From Arthrobacter sp. NicSoilB8 (GTDB lineage Bacteria; Actinomycetota; Actinomycetes; Actinomycetales; Micrococcaceae), in assembly GCF_019977355.1 (NCBI RefSeq), contig NZ_AP024655.1, positions 248,001 through 312,000 on the forward strand: a stretch of 64,000 nt of DNA, in the 5' to 3' direction. How positions within the stretch are numbered: position 1 is the first letter of the stretch; the number at the start of each line of letters is the position of its first letter. Made by a program: the position numbers and the translations under genes. Positions 54,512 to 62,455 of this stretch are shown in pieces. The notes under the pieces are model-generated. The model made no database searches, was not told where the DNA came from, and saw only the letters and a program-made list of their open reading frames with translations.

Positions 54512-55228
54512 ATGGTCAGGCAAGGCACTTCAGGAACGGGCGGTTCGCGGCCGAAGGGTTCCGGCGGAAGGCAATCCGCGCGCAAACCCGGACGGCCCCC
54601 GCTCAGCCCGGTCTACCGCCGTCGCCGGCTGTTTGCGGGCGTGGTCCTGCTGCTTGTCATCGCGGTGGCCTTCGGCGGCTTCGTCGCCGTCTCAAGCGCC
54701 ATAAGCGGCGGCCAGCCCTCCGGGAGCCAACCGACCGGGGCCGGCATGGCGCCAGCGAGCGAACCGGCAGTCTCCGCCTCGGCTAGTTCCTCGCCGTCCG
54801 GAGACCCCTCGGCCACCCCCACACCAACGTCGGGCGACGGCTGTGAACAGAATCTGGTGATCGTCACCGCCTCCACCGACAAGGACCGCTACGCTGCGGG
54901 TGAGAAGCCGCTGCTGAGCCTCAAGGTGACCAATAACAACAAGGTGCCGTGCGAGGTCAACATGGGGACGTCGCAGATGGAGTACATGATCACCAGCGGC
55001 TCGGACCGGATCTTCTCTTCCAAGGATTGCCAGGCGGAGAGCGCGGACCTGATGAAGACCATTGCTCCGGGCAAGAGCGAAACGGCGAACTTCCCGTGGC
55101 AGCGCAACCGCACGGTGCAGGGCTGCGAGCCCGTCGACGTCAAGCCCGGGGCGGGCGGCGCCTACTATGTCTTCACCGCCCGGCTGGCGAACAAGACCAG
55201 CCCCAAGGCCGTGTTCCAGCTGGACTGA
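54512..55228 (+). CDS. membrane-anchored hypothetical protein with extracytoplasmic domain
   Basis: A 238-residue protein. The N-terminal 38 residues are basic, Gly/Ser/Pro-rich and cytoplasmic. One transmembrane helix follows (LFAGVVLLLVIAVAFGGFVAV, about 40-60), then an Ser/Pro/Thr-rich linker (about 65-108). A 130-residue beta-rich domain with four Cys comes last (Cys in DGCEQNLVIV, PCEVNMG, SKDCQAE, VQGCEPVDV), ending FTARLANKTSPKAVFQLD. The domain looks like DUF4232/immunoglobulin-like envelope modules. Function unknown. It lies between mutY and disA, facing disA. Confidence 0.82.
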   Translation: MVRQGTSGTGGSRPKGSGGRQSARKPGRPPLSPVYRRRRLFAGVVLLLVIAVAFGGFVAVSSAISGGQPSGSQPTGAGMAPASEPAVSASASSSPSGDPSATPTPTSGDGCEQNLVIVTASTDKDRYAAGEKPLLSLKVTNNNKVPCEVNMGTSQMEYMITSGSDRIFSSKDCQAESADLMKTIAPGKSETANFPWQRNRTVQGCEPVDVKPGAGGAYYVFTARLANKTSPKAVFQLD

Positions 55229-55281
55229 TAGGGACCGAAGAGTCAGGTGCAGGTCGGCAGCTGCGGGGCAGCGGACGCGGT

Positions 55282-56358
55282 TTAGAGGAAGCGGTCGAGC
55301 AGGCTTGCCTCGGCCATGCGGCTCAGGCCCTCCCGCACGGTCCTGGCGCGCTGGTCACCGATTCCGTCCACGGTCATGAGGTCATCAATCGTGGCCGCCA
55401 TCAGGAACTGCAGGCCGCCAAAGTGGTCCACCAGGCGGTCCGCGACGGCCTTCGGCACGGCCTTGAGGCCGGAGAGAAGGCGGTAGCCGCGCGGCTGCAC
55501 GACGGCGTCGAGGTTGGCTTCGCCGCCGGCGAAGCCGACGATCCCGGCGATCTTGCCGAGGTCGATCAGCTCGGTTGGGCCCAGGCTGACGAGGGCCTTG
55601 ACGGCATTGTCGATGTCCTCTGCGGTTGCGTTCGGGCCGGAGTAGTCGCGGATGATGACGTCGCTGCCCGGGCCGCGGCCCACGGTGAGCTCGTCCAGCT
55701 GCAGCGATAGCAGGCGGCCGTCCTCGCCCAGTTCCAGGACGTACTGGGAGATTTCCTCGGAGATCCTGCGCACCATTTCCTGGCGCTGAAGCGTGACCGC
55801 GACGTCGCGGACGGTCACCATGGCCTCGATTTCCAGGGCGGACAGCGAGCTGGTCACCTGGTCCAGGCGCGAGCGGTAGCGTTCCAGGGTTGCCAGGGCC
55901 TGGTTGGCGCGGGCGAGGACCTTCTCCGAGCCCTCCAGAACGTGGCGCAGCCCGTTTACGTACAGTGCAATGATCTGCATCGACTGGCTCACCGAAATCA
56001 CCGGAACACCCGTCTGGATTGCCACGCGTTCTGCGGTGCGGTGCCGGGTGCCCGATTCCTGCGTTTCGATGCTCGAGTCCGGGACGAGCTGAACGGCTGC
56101 GCGAAGGATGTTGCTGGCATCCTTGTCGCAGACTATGGCCCCGTCCATCTTGGCCAGTTCCCGCAGCCGGGTGGGGGAGAAATCGATGCCGATCTCGAAT
56201 CCGCCCGAACAGATGGACTCGATGGTCCTGTCGATGCCCAGCACAATCAGCGCGCCGGTCCGTCCGCGGAGAATCCGCTCCAGGCCGTCGCGGAGGGCGG
56301 TGCCCGGTGCCACTCTGGCCAGAGTCGCCTTGAGCGAATCTTCGGGGCTCCGAGCCAT
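55282..56358 (-). CDS. disA: DNA integrity scanning diadenylate cyclase
   Basis: Makes the second messenger c-di-AMP from two ATP, and scans DNA for branched structures. It is 358 residues. The DAC domain has the MDGAIV (71-76) and GTRHRTAER (103-111) motifs that define diadenylate cyclases. A helical spine follows, then a C-terminal helix-hairpin-helix DNA-binding domain (TVDGIGDQRARTVREGLSRM). The ATG at 56358 has GAAGGGAAA a few nt upstream, so the longer frame to 56568 is rejected. radA, which commonly adjoins disA, is not in the window. Confidence 0.96.
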   Translation of the reverse strand: MARSPEDSLKATLARVAPGTALRDGLERILRGRTGALIVLGIDRTIESICSGGFEIGIDFSPTRLRELAKMDGAIVCDKDASNILRAAVQLVPDSSIETQESGTRHRTAERVAIQTGVPVISVSQSMQIIALYVNGLRHVLEGSEKVLARANQALATLERYRSRLDQVTSSLSALEIEAMVTVRDVAVTLQRQEMVRRISEEISQYVLELGEDGRLLSLQLDELTVGRGPGSDVIIRDYSGPNATAEDIDNAVKALVSLGPTELIDLGKIAGIVGFAGGEANLDAVVQPRGYRLLSGLKAVPKAVADRLVDHFGGLQFLMAATIDDLMTVDGIGDQRARTVREGLSRMAEASLLDRFL

Positions 56359-56735
56359 AGATTTCCCTTCAAAGGTGCAGGCAGGCGCCTGCAGGTATGC
56401 CGGTTTCCAGGGTCCACCGGCAGGATCAAAAGTACTCAGTTCCCCGCTCTCCCCATGATAGGGGTAAAGCAGGCCCACTTCCGCACAGGCAAGCCTTAAA
56501 GTGGTCCATTGCGACGTGCCGCGGGGAGCCTCCGGAACGGCCTCCGAGGCTCCTGTCCCGGAGGGCATTTTGGGGCTGTTTCAACGGAAGCCTGCAGGTG
56601 TTTCCCGCGGCGCCATGGCCGCGTCCATGGCGGCCGCTTCTGCGGGGTGTGCGGCCTGCGATAAACTTGGATCCTTGGGTGTACCGCGGGTTCTCCGCGC
56701 CGTGACCCGTCCACAGCCGCAGCGAAAGTAGCATC
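56359..56735. promoter_or_regulatory. 377-bp divergent region between disA and prfC
   Basis: No gene is supportable here. TATCAT (56460-56455, minus strand) could be the disA -10, about 95 nt before its start. TAAACT (56662-56667, plus strand) could be the prfC -10, about 70 nt before its start. Neither has a convincing -35. A very GC-rich middle part (56510-56650) is unexplained. Confidence 0.35.
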
Positions 56736-58349
56736 GTGTCTCAAGAAGTCCTCAGCCCCGCCCGAGTCCAGGAGATTCACAAGCAGGCGGCCCGGCGCCG
56801 GACTTTCGCGGTCATTTCGCACCCCGACGCCGGCAAATCCACCCTGACGGAGGCCCTCGCACTTCACGCGAAGGTGATCGGCACTGCCGGCGCCTCCAGC
56901 GGCAAGGCCAACCGCAAGGAGACGGTCTCGGACTGGATGCAGATGGAAAAGGACCGCGGCATCTCCATCAGCTCCGCCGCGCTGCAGTTCGCCTACCGGG
57001 ACACCGTCATCAACCTCCTGGACACCCCCGGCCACGCGGACTTCTCCGAGGACACCTATCGTGTGCTGGCGGCCGTGGACTGCGCCGTCATGCTGGTCGA
57101 CGCCGCCAAGGGCCTCGAAACCCAGACCATGAAGCTCTTCGAGGTCTGCAAACAGCGCAACCTGCCTATCATCACCGTCATCAACAAGTGGGACCGGCCG
57201 GGCCTGGACGCCTTGGCCCTCATGGACGAGATCACCGAGCGTACCGGGCTGCAGCCGATGCCGCTGACCTGGGCCGTGGGGATCTCGGGCGACTTCCGCG
57301 GCGTCTGGGACCTGCGCAATGACCGCTTCGCGCAGTTCAAGCGCAACAACGCCGGCGCCAACATTGCCCTCACGGAGTACTTCACCCCGGACGAGGCCGC
57401 GGACAGCCAGGGCGAGGACTGGTCCAACGCCGTGGACGAGGCCGGGCTGGTCATCGAATCCAACCTGGCGTTCGACGTCGAGGCCTTCCACGCCGGCAAG
57501 GCGACGCCGATCCTCTTCAGCTCGGCCGCGCTCAACTTCGGTGTGAAGGAAATCCTCGACGCCCTCGTCGACTTCGCCCCGCCCGCTGCCCCGCGGCCCG
57601 ACGTCGACGGCGATCCCCGCCCAGTTGACGCCCCGTTCGCCGGGTTCGTCTTCAAGGTCCAGGCCGGCATGAACAAGGCGCACCGCGACCACGTTGCCTT
57701 CATCCGCGTCTGTTCCGGCATGTTCGAGCGCGGCATGGTGGTCACCCAGGGGCGGACCGGAAAATCCTTCGCCACGAAGTACGCCCAGCAGGTCTTCGGC
57801 CGCGAACGCGAGGTGATCGACGAGGCCTTCCCGGGCGATGTGGTGGGCCTCGTGAACGCCTCCTCCCTCCGCGTGGGGGACAGCCTCTTCCTGGACCGGC
57901 CCGTGGAGTTCCCCGCGATCCCGCTGTTCGCCCCGGAGCACTTCCAGGTGGCGCGCTCGAAGGACCCAAGCCGGTTCAAGCAGTTCCGCCGCGGCATCGA
58001 GCAGCTCGAGCACGAGGGCGTCATTCAGGTGCTCCGCTCCGACATCCGCGGAGACCAGGCGCCCGTTCTTGCCGCCGTCGGCCCGATGCAGTTCGAGGTG
58101 GTCGAAGACCGCATGGCCCACGACTTCAGCGCGCCCATGCGGCTGGAGCGCCTGCCGTATTCCATTGCCCGGATCTCGACCGCGGACGCCATGCCGGCGC
58201 TGGCCAATGTGCCCGGCGCCGAAGTCCTCCTGCGGTCCGACGGGGAATACCTTGCCCTGTTCAACGATGTCTGGGCACTGCGCCGGATCGAAAAGAACCA
58301 CCCTGACCTCACCCTGGTCCCGATCGGCACCCACAACCCCGCCAAATAG
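56736..58349 (+). CDS. prfC: peptide chain release factor 3
   Basis: GTPase that recycles release factors RF1/RF2 off the ribosome. It is 537 residues. The GTP-binding motifs are SHPDAGKST (G1), DTPGHADFSEDTYR (G3) and NKWDR (G4). RF3-specific stretches are KANRKETVSDWMQMEKDRGISI and the C-terminal GPMQFEVVEDRM. GTG 56736 is the start; GAAAG about 8 nt upstream is a weak Shine-Dalgarno. RF3 is patchily distributed in bacteria but common in Micrococcaceae. It stands alone, divergent from disA. Confidence 0.95.
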   Translation: MSQEVLSPARVQEIHKQAARRRTFAVISHPDAGKSTLTEALALHAKVIGTAGASSGKANRKETVSDWMQMEKDRGISISSAALQFAYRDTVINLLDTPGHADFSEDTYRVLAAVDCAVMLVDAAKGLETQTMKLFEVCKQRNLPIITVINKWDRPGLDALALMDEITERTGLQPMPLTWAVGISGDFRGVWDLRNDRFAQFKRNNAGANIALTEYFTPDEAADSQGEDWSNAVDEAGLVIESNLAFDVEAFHAGKATPILFSSAALNFGVKEILDALVDFAPPAAPRPDVDGDPRPVDAPFAGFVFKVQAGMNKAHRDHVAFIRVCSGMFERGMVVTQGRTGKSFATKYAQQVFGREREVIDEAFPGDVVGLVNASSLRVGDSLFLDRPVEFPAIPLFAPEHFQVARSKDPSRFKQFRRGIEQLEHEGVIQVLRSDIRGDQAPVLAAVGPMQFEVVEDRMAHDFSAPMRLERLPYSIARISTADAMPALANVPGAEVLLRSDGEYLALFNDVWALRRIEKNHPDLTLVPIGTHNPAK

Positions 58350-58511
58350 CGCGAAAGGCTGGCGGGCAGGGCCCCTTCGCGTCTTGCCGAACCCGGTTTC
58401 CGCGTTATCATAAGTAACCTTGCTAATAATGCGGGCGCCGGTCAGTTTCCGGCGTTGGACTGATCCGCCCGATTCCAGCGGCGGGCCCCATTAGAGGGAC
58501 CACGTAGACCT
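58350..58511 (+). promoter_or_regulatory. kinase upstream region with AT-rich box
   Basis: The 162-bp gap contains the unusually AT-rich stretch TTATCATAAGTAACCTTGCT (58405-58424), continuing AATAAT. It could hold a promoter or a repressor site; I cannot assign a regulator. AGAGGGA at 58494-58500 is the likely Shine-Dalgarno of the next gene, 11 nt before its TTG. Confidence 0.35.
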
Positions 58512-59954
58512 TTGACAACTGTTGACCCCGGGTTCCTGCTCAGCGGGCGCTACCGGATCGAAGAACTCATCGGCCGGGGCAGCCAATCGAGTGTGTACCG
58601 TGCCACGGACGAGGTCCTGGGGCGCGACGTGGCAATCAAACTCTTCCGCGACGGTGCTGTGTATGAGATCGCGGCGGACAAGAACGCTGCGGACAAGAAT
58701 GTGGCGGGCGACAAAGCGGCGGACGACGAGGCAGCGGACTCAGGGCGGCCGCGCCGGCAAAACGACGAAGTGCGGATTCTCGCGGGCATGGCCCACCACG
58801 CCCTCGTGACGCTTTTCGATGCCGGCGCGGACCTCAGCGACCCGAACCGCCGGCTCGACTACCTCGTGATGGAACTGGTCCGGGGCCCTGACCTTCGCCG
58901 CCGCTCCGCCGAGGGCCCGCTCTCGGCGGCCCACATGGCGCTGATCGGACACGATCTGGCCGACGGACTGGCTCACATCCACCACCACGGCATCATCCAC
59001 CGGGACGTCAAACCGGCGAACATCCTGCTCGTGGACTACAGCGTTGAGGACCGGCGCCCCCGGGCCAAACTCAGTGACTTCGGCGTGGCCATCACCCTCC
59101 GCGAAGGCCACCGCGGGGACCCTGACGACAGCTCCGGCACCCCGGCCTACCTCAGCCCCGAACAGGCCGCGGGCGAACCGGCCGGTCCCGCCAGCGACGT
59201 CTATTCGCTGGGGCTGGTTCTGCTGGAAGGCCTCACCGGGCGGAGGGCGTACCCCGGCGCGCCGGTCCAGTCAGCCCTGGCCCGGCTGCTCCACGACCCG
59301 GACATCCCCGAAGAGCTCGCGCCCCTGTGGGTGGCCCTGCTGACCTCCATGCTGGACCGGGAGCCGGCGGCCCGCCCGCCGGCCCGCGAGGTGTCGCTGG
59401 CCCTGCGCCAGGAAGTCATCAACGGTGCCGGACGCCACCGCCGCAACGCGGCCCCGCTACTGACCGATGAAGAGGGGCGCATGCAGGCCGTCGGGCGGTA
59501 CGGGATCCTGGACACCCCGGCAGACGGCGCTTTCGACCGTATCGCGGCGCTGGCCGCACGCATGTTCTCGGTGCCCGTGGCGATCGTCAGCGTTGTGGAC
59601 CATGACCGCATCTGGTTCAAGGCCCATCACGGCACCGACGTCACTGCGATCGGTCGCGACCCCGGGCTGTGCGCCTCCGCCATCATGCAGGGCGATGCCT
59701 GGGTAGTCCGGGACGCCACCAAGGATCCTCGGACGCTGTCCAACCCGCTCGTGGCAGGCGAGTTCGGCCTGCAGTTCTACGCCGGAGTCCCGCTGCGCAC
59801 CCCGGACGGCTACAACTTGGGCACCTTCTGCATCCTGGACCGCGAGCCCCGCGAGTTCAGCGATGAGGACACCTCGGCGCTGGAGGACCTGGCGGCCCTC
59901 GTGATGCATGACCTGGAGCTGCGGCTCCACAGCCGGCGGGCGCTCGCCGGGTAA
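58512..59954 (+). CDS. serine/threonine protein kinase with C-terminal GAF domain
   Basis: A 480-residue soluble signalling protein. The kinase has Gly loop IGRGSQSSVY, the ATP-binding Lys43 in VAIKLF, Glu86, catalytic HRDVKPAN (163-170), DFG (189-191) and GTPAYLSPEQ. Between Lys43 and Glu86 lies a 25-residue Ala/Asp/Lys insert (AADKNAADKNVAGDKAADDE) not normal in kinases. A GAF domain (about 322-475) follows: GILDTPADGAFDRIAALAARMF ... VSVVDHDRIWFKAHHG ... YNLGTFCILD. No transmembrane helix or PASTA repeats. The GAF domain probably senses a small ligand or redox state. The start is TTG 58512. The PucR regulator lies convergently downstream. Confidence 0.92.
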   Translation: MTTVDPGFLLSGRYRIEELIGRGSQSSVYRATDEVLGRDVAIKLFRDGAVYEIAADKNAADKNVAGDKAADDEAADSGRPRRQNDEVRILAGMAHHALVTLFDAGADLSDPNRRLDYLVMELVRGPDLRRRSAEGPLSAAHMALIGHDLADGLAHIHHHGIIHRDVKPANILLVDYSVEDRRPRAKLSDFGVAITLREGHRGDPDDSSGTPAYLSPEQAAGEPAGPASDVYSLGLVLLEGLTGRRAYPGAPVQSALARLLHDPDIPEELAPLWVALLTSMLDREPAARPPAREVSLALRQEVINGAGRHRRNAAPLLTDEEGRMQAVGRYGILDTPADGAFDRIAALAARMFSVPVAIVSVVDHDRIWFKAHHGTDVTAIGRDPGLCASAIMQGDAWVVRDATKDPRTLSNPLVAGEFGLQFYAGVPLRTPDGYNLGTFCILDREPREFSDEDTSALEDLAALVMHDLELRLHSRRALAG

Positions 59955-59957
59955 GCG

Positions 59958-60023
59958 GCGGCTCCCGGCCGGCTCACTGCCGGGCTTCCGGCGGCTCCCG
60001 GCCGGCTCATTGCCGGGCTTACC
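59958..60023. repeat. 33-bp tandem repeat between the kinase and PucR genes
   Basis: Two 33-bp units (59958-59990, 59991-60023), GCGGCTCCCGGCCGGCTCAC... differing at about three positions. A degenerate continuation (GCCGGCTCACCGCCGG) reaches the PucR gene stop. The array fills the 99-bp gap between convergent genes. Confidence 0.75.
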
Positions 60024-60053
60024 GTCCGGCTCAGCGCTTGGCTTCCCGCCGGC

Positions 60054-61262
60054 TCACCGCCGGCCGGCGTGCAGGGCCAGTTCAAGTTCGAAGCGCGCCG
60101 TCGGGTCCTCGAGGGCGTCGCCGAAGAGTTCGCGCAACTGCGCGGCCCGGTAACCCACGGTCTGCGGGTGGATCCCGAGCTCGGCGGCCACCGGGGCCCG
60201 CTGGCCCCAGTGCCGCAGCCAGGAGAGCAGGGTTTCCGCGAGCCGCTCCCGCTGCGCGGGACGGAGCCCTTCCAGCGGAGCAAGCCGGCGGTTGGCGAGC
60301 TCGGTGATGGCCGAGGGCTCCGCTCCGAGAATCACCTGGGCCAGGTGCTCGTCGGCCCAGATCGGAGGATCGTCCGGCCCTTCGCGCGGAGGCAGGGCAG
60401 CGGCAGCCAGCACGGCGAGCCGCAGCGAATCCGGAACCCTTTCCCAGCCGCCGGCCGGTCCCACGGAGGCGCCGCGCCCTTTCAGGGCGCGGTCCAGGTC
60501 CTCCCGGGCGGACTTGGACTTCCGCGCCGGGACCAGGGCAACGACGTCGGTCTCTCGCTCTATCACCAGGGCTCCGGGCCCAAGGCGCAGCCGCAGCCCG
60601 GCAGCCCGGTCCAGCGGAAGCGTCACCACCGCCATGCGCTGCGGCAGGGACCAGTCCGCCATCGCCGCCGTCTGGCGCAGGGCCGCCTCGTCGGCCTGGC
60701 CGAGCAGGAGCAGGTCCAGCAGCTCTGTGCGCCGGCGGTCCACCGCGCCCGCGCGTTCGGACTGTTCAAAGGCGTAGGCCTCGGCGCTGACTGCCGATAG
60801 CTCGTCGATGTACGCGAGGATCGATTCGCCGAGATCCACCACGACGGCCTGGCCCAGATGGTGTTCCACCGAGACCTTGGACATTTCCCGGAATGTCACG
60901 CGGGCGCCCATCCGGTAGGCGCTCAGCAGGGCGTCCATGCTCCGGCCCTGCCGGAACTCGCCGCTGCCCAGCCCGGCCACGAGTTCCCGGCTTTCCTCGG
61001 ACAACGCCGGCAGCCGGGTCCCGGGCAGTTGCAGGAAACGGTCCAGGGCCGCGGCCACGCCCCTTCGCAGGCCCCGGCCGAACCGGCCCTCAATCGGCCT
61101 GGCGTACGCCGGAACGAGTTGCGGGACGGCATCGATGATGGCCTCGACAATGCCGGGCATCCTGGGACGCAGCATGTCGCTGACCTCCCGCGGCAGGGCG
61201 AGCCAGGGAGGGTCGTAGGCGGGGGCGGGGCCGGCGGGCTCCCGGGCGGGGGTAGTGGTCAT
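60054..61262 (-). CDS. PucR/CdaR-like transcriptional regulator
   Basis: A 402-residue regulator. The C-terminal 55 residues (RLAETLLSWLRHWGQRAPVAAELGIHPQTVGYRAAQLRELFG) form the PucR-type helix-turn-helix. The central part holds a GGDEF-like/CdaR region without catalytic residues (DRAAGLRLRLGPGALVIERETDVVALVPA). The N-terminal 150 residues are helical, in the RsbR-like arrangement seen in such regulators. Start: ATG 61262, with TTG 61268 as alternative. It is divergent from the ferredoxin reductase-desaturase pair, which it most likely controls, by analogy with neighbouring-regulator logic only. Confidence 0.87.
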   Translation of the reverse strand: MTTTPAREPAGPAPAYDPPWLALPREVSDMLRPRMPGIVEAIIDAVPQLVPAYARPIEGRFGRGLRRGVAAALDRFLQLPGTRLPALSEESRELVAGLGSGEFRQGRSMDALLSAYRMGARVTFREMSKVSVEHHLGQAVVVDLGESILAYIDELSAVSAEAYAFEQSERAGAVDRRRTELLDLLLLGQADEAALRQTAAMADWSLPQRMAVVTLPLDRAAGLRLRLGPGALVIERETDVVALVPARKSKSAREDLDRALKGRGASVGPAGGWERVPDSLRLAVLAAAALPPREGPDDPPIWADEHLAQVILGAEPSAITELANRRLAPLEGLRPAQRERLAETLLSWLRHWGQRAPVAAELGIHPQTVGYRAAQLRELFGDALEDPTARFELELALHAGRR

Positions 61263-61347
61263 GGACAATCCAGGGAGTTGTTGCGGTGGGATAGTTTTCT
61301 AGAGTCGATCGTATGCCTTGGGTGAAGAAGTATGGCGCAAACTGACA

Positions 61348-61359
61348 TAAGCTTGATGA
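61348..61359 (+). promoter_or_regulatory. probable leaderless promoter of the ferredoxin reductase gene
   Basis: TAAGCT at 61348-61353, then TGATGA, then the ATG at 61360. No Shine-Dalgarno. It lies in the 97-bp divergent gap with the PucR-like gene. Confidence 0.5.
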
Positions 61360-62442
61360 ATGATCCGGCTCCGTAAGCTGGCGCGCGCCGCATCTCTACT
61401 GACCACCCCCCTAGCTCCAGAAGACATTCTGTCGCTGTTCAATCCCGTGTTCTCCGCCCGCCAACTGCGCGGCGTGGTCACCCGGGTGGTTCCAGAAACG
61501 GCCGATTCCGCCACCATTTTCTTCCGTCCCGGCCGCGGCTGGCAAGCGCATCTTGCCGGCCAGTGGGCCCGCATCGGCGTCGAGCTCGACGGCGTCCGCC
61601 ACTGGCGGTCCTATTCGCTCAGTGCCCCCGCCGGGCAGGACCCGGCAATCACGGTTACCGACATGGGCGCCGTCTCCGGGGCCCTCGTGCGCGACACCAA
61701 GCCGGGCGACGTCCTGTTCCTCGCGCCTCCGCAGGGCGACTTCGTCCTGCCTGAGCACCCCCGGCCGCTGCTCATGCTCACGGCGGGCAGCGGCATCACC
61801 CCGGTGATGTCGATGATCCGCACCCTCGTGCCGCACCGGCCCGACTCCGACGTCGTCCTCATCCACACCGCCCGCACCGCCGCGGACGCCATCTTCCGTG
61901 AGGAACTCGCCGAGCTCTCCGACCAGTTCCCCAACTTCCGCGTCACGCACTGGTTCACCGGAGAGCGCGGGCGGCTGGACTTCACCTCTGCCGCGGACCT
62001 GGACCGGCTTTGCCCGGACTGGCGCGAGCGCGCCGCCTACGCGTGCGGCCCGGAAGAATTCCTCAACGACACCGAGGCGCTGTGGGAAGCCGAAGCCGTG
62101 GACGCCCCGCCGGCCGCGGCGGACAAGCCCGGCACCTTGACCATCGAACGCTTCACCACCAGCCTCGCCGCCGGGGCCGGGCACGACGGCGGACTGGTCA
62201 CCTTTGAGGCCTCCGACCGCGAGGTCGAGGCCGACGGCGACACCCCGCTGCTCGATGTCGGCGAGGACGCCGGGGTCCTGATGCCCAGCGGCTGCCGCAT
62301 GGGGATCTGCCACAGCTGCCTCATCCCGCTGCGCGCAGGCCACGTCCGTGACCTTCGCACCGGTGAGGTGCACGGCGAGCCGGGCCAACTAATCCAGACG
62401 TGCGTGTCGGCAGCCGCCGGCCCCGTTAACCTCGACCTCTGA
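61360..62442 (+). CDS. ferredoxin-NAD(P)H reductase with 2Fe-2S domain (desaturase electron donor)
   Basis: A 360-residue iron-sulfur flavoprotein. FAD domain: WRSYSLSAP. NAD(P) domain: LMLTAGSGITPVMSMIRTL and YACGPEEFL. A C-terminal plant-type [2Fe-2S] domain has Cys312, 317, 320 and 348 (Cx4Cx2Cx27C). The order and the N-terminal APEDILSLFNPVFSARQLRG match the M. tuberculosis Rv3230c type, the reductase of the DesA3 desaturase (family recall). It is followed by a desaturase gene at 13 bp, confirming the pairing. Confidence 0.94.
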   Translation: MIRLRKLARAASLLTTPLAPEDILSLFNPVFSARQLRGVVTRVVPETADSATIFFRPGRGWQAHLAGQWARIGVELDGVRHWRSYSLSAPAGQDPAITVTDMGAVSGALVRDTKPGDVLFLAPPQGDFVLPEHPRPLLMLTAGSGITPVMSMIRTLVPHRPDSDVVLIHTARTAADAIFREELAELSDQFPNFRVTHWFTGERGRLDFTSAADLDRLCPDWRERAAYACGPEEFLNDTEALWEAEAVDAPPAAADKPGTLTIERFTTSLAAGAGHDGGLVTFEASDREVEADGDTPLLDVGEDAGVLMPSGCRMGICHSCLIPLRAGHVRDLRTGEVHGEPGQLIQTCVSAAAGPVNLDL

Positions 62443-62455
62443 GGAGTATCACCGC

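Noticed and set aside
58405..58430. Iron-regulator (IdeR/DtxR) box before the kinase gene
   Set aside because: Superficially similar AT-rich stretch, but several core positions of the 19-bp consensus disagree and there is no iron-related gene.
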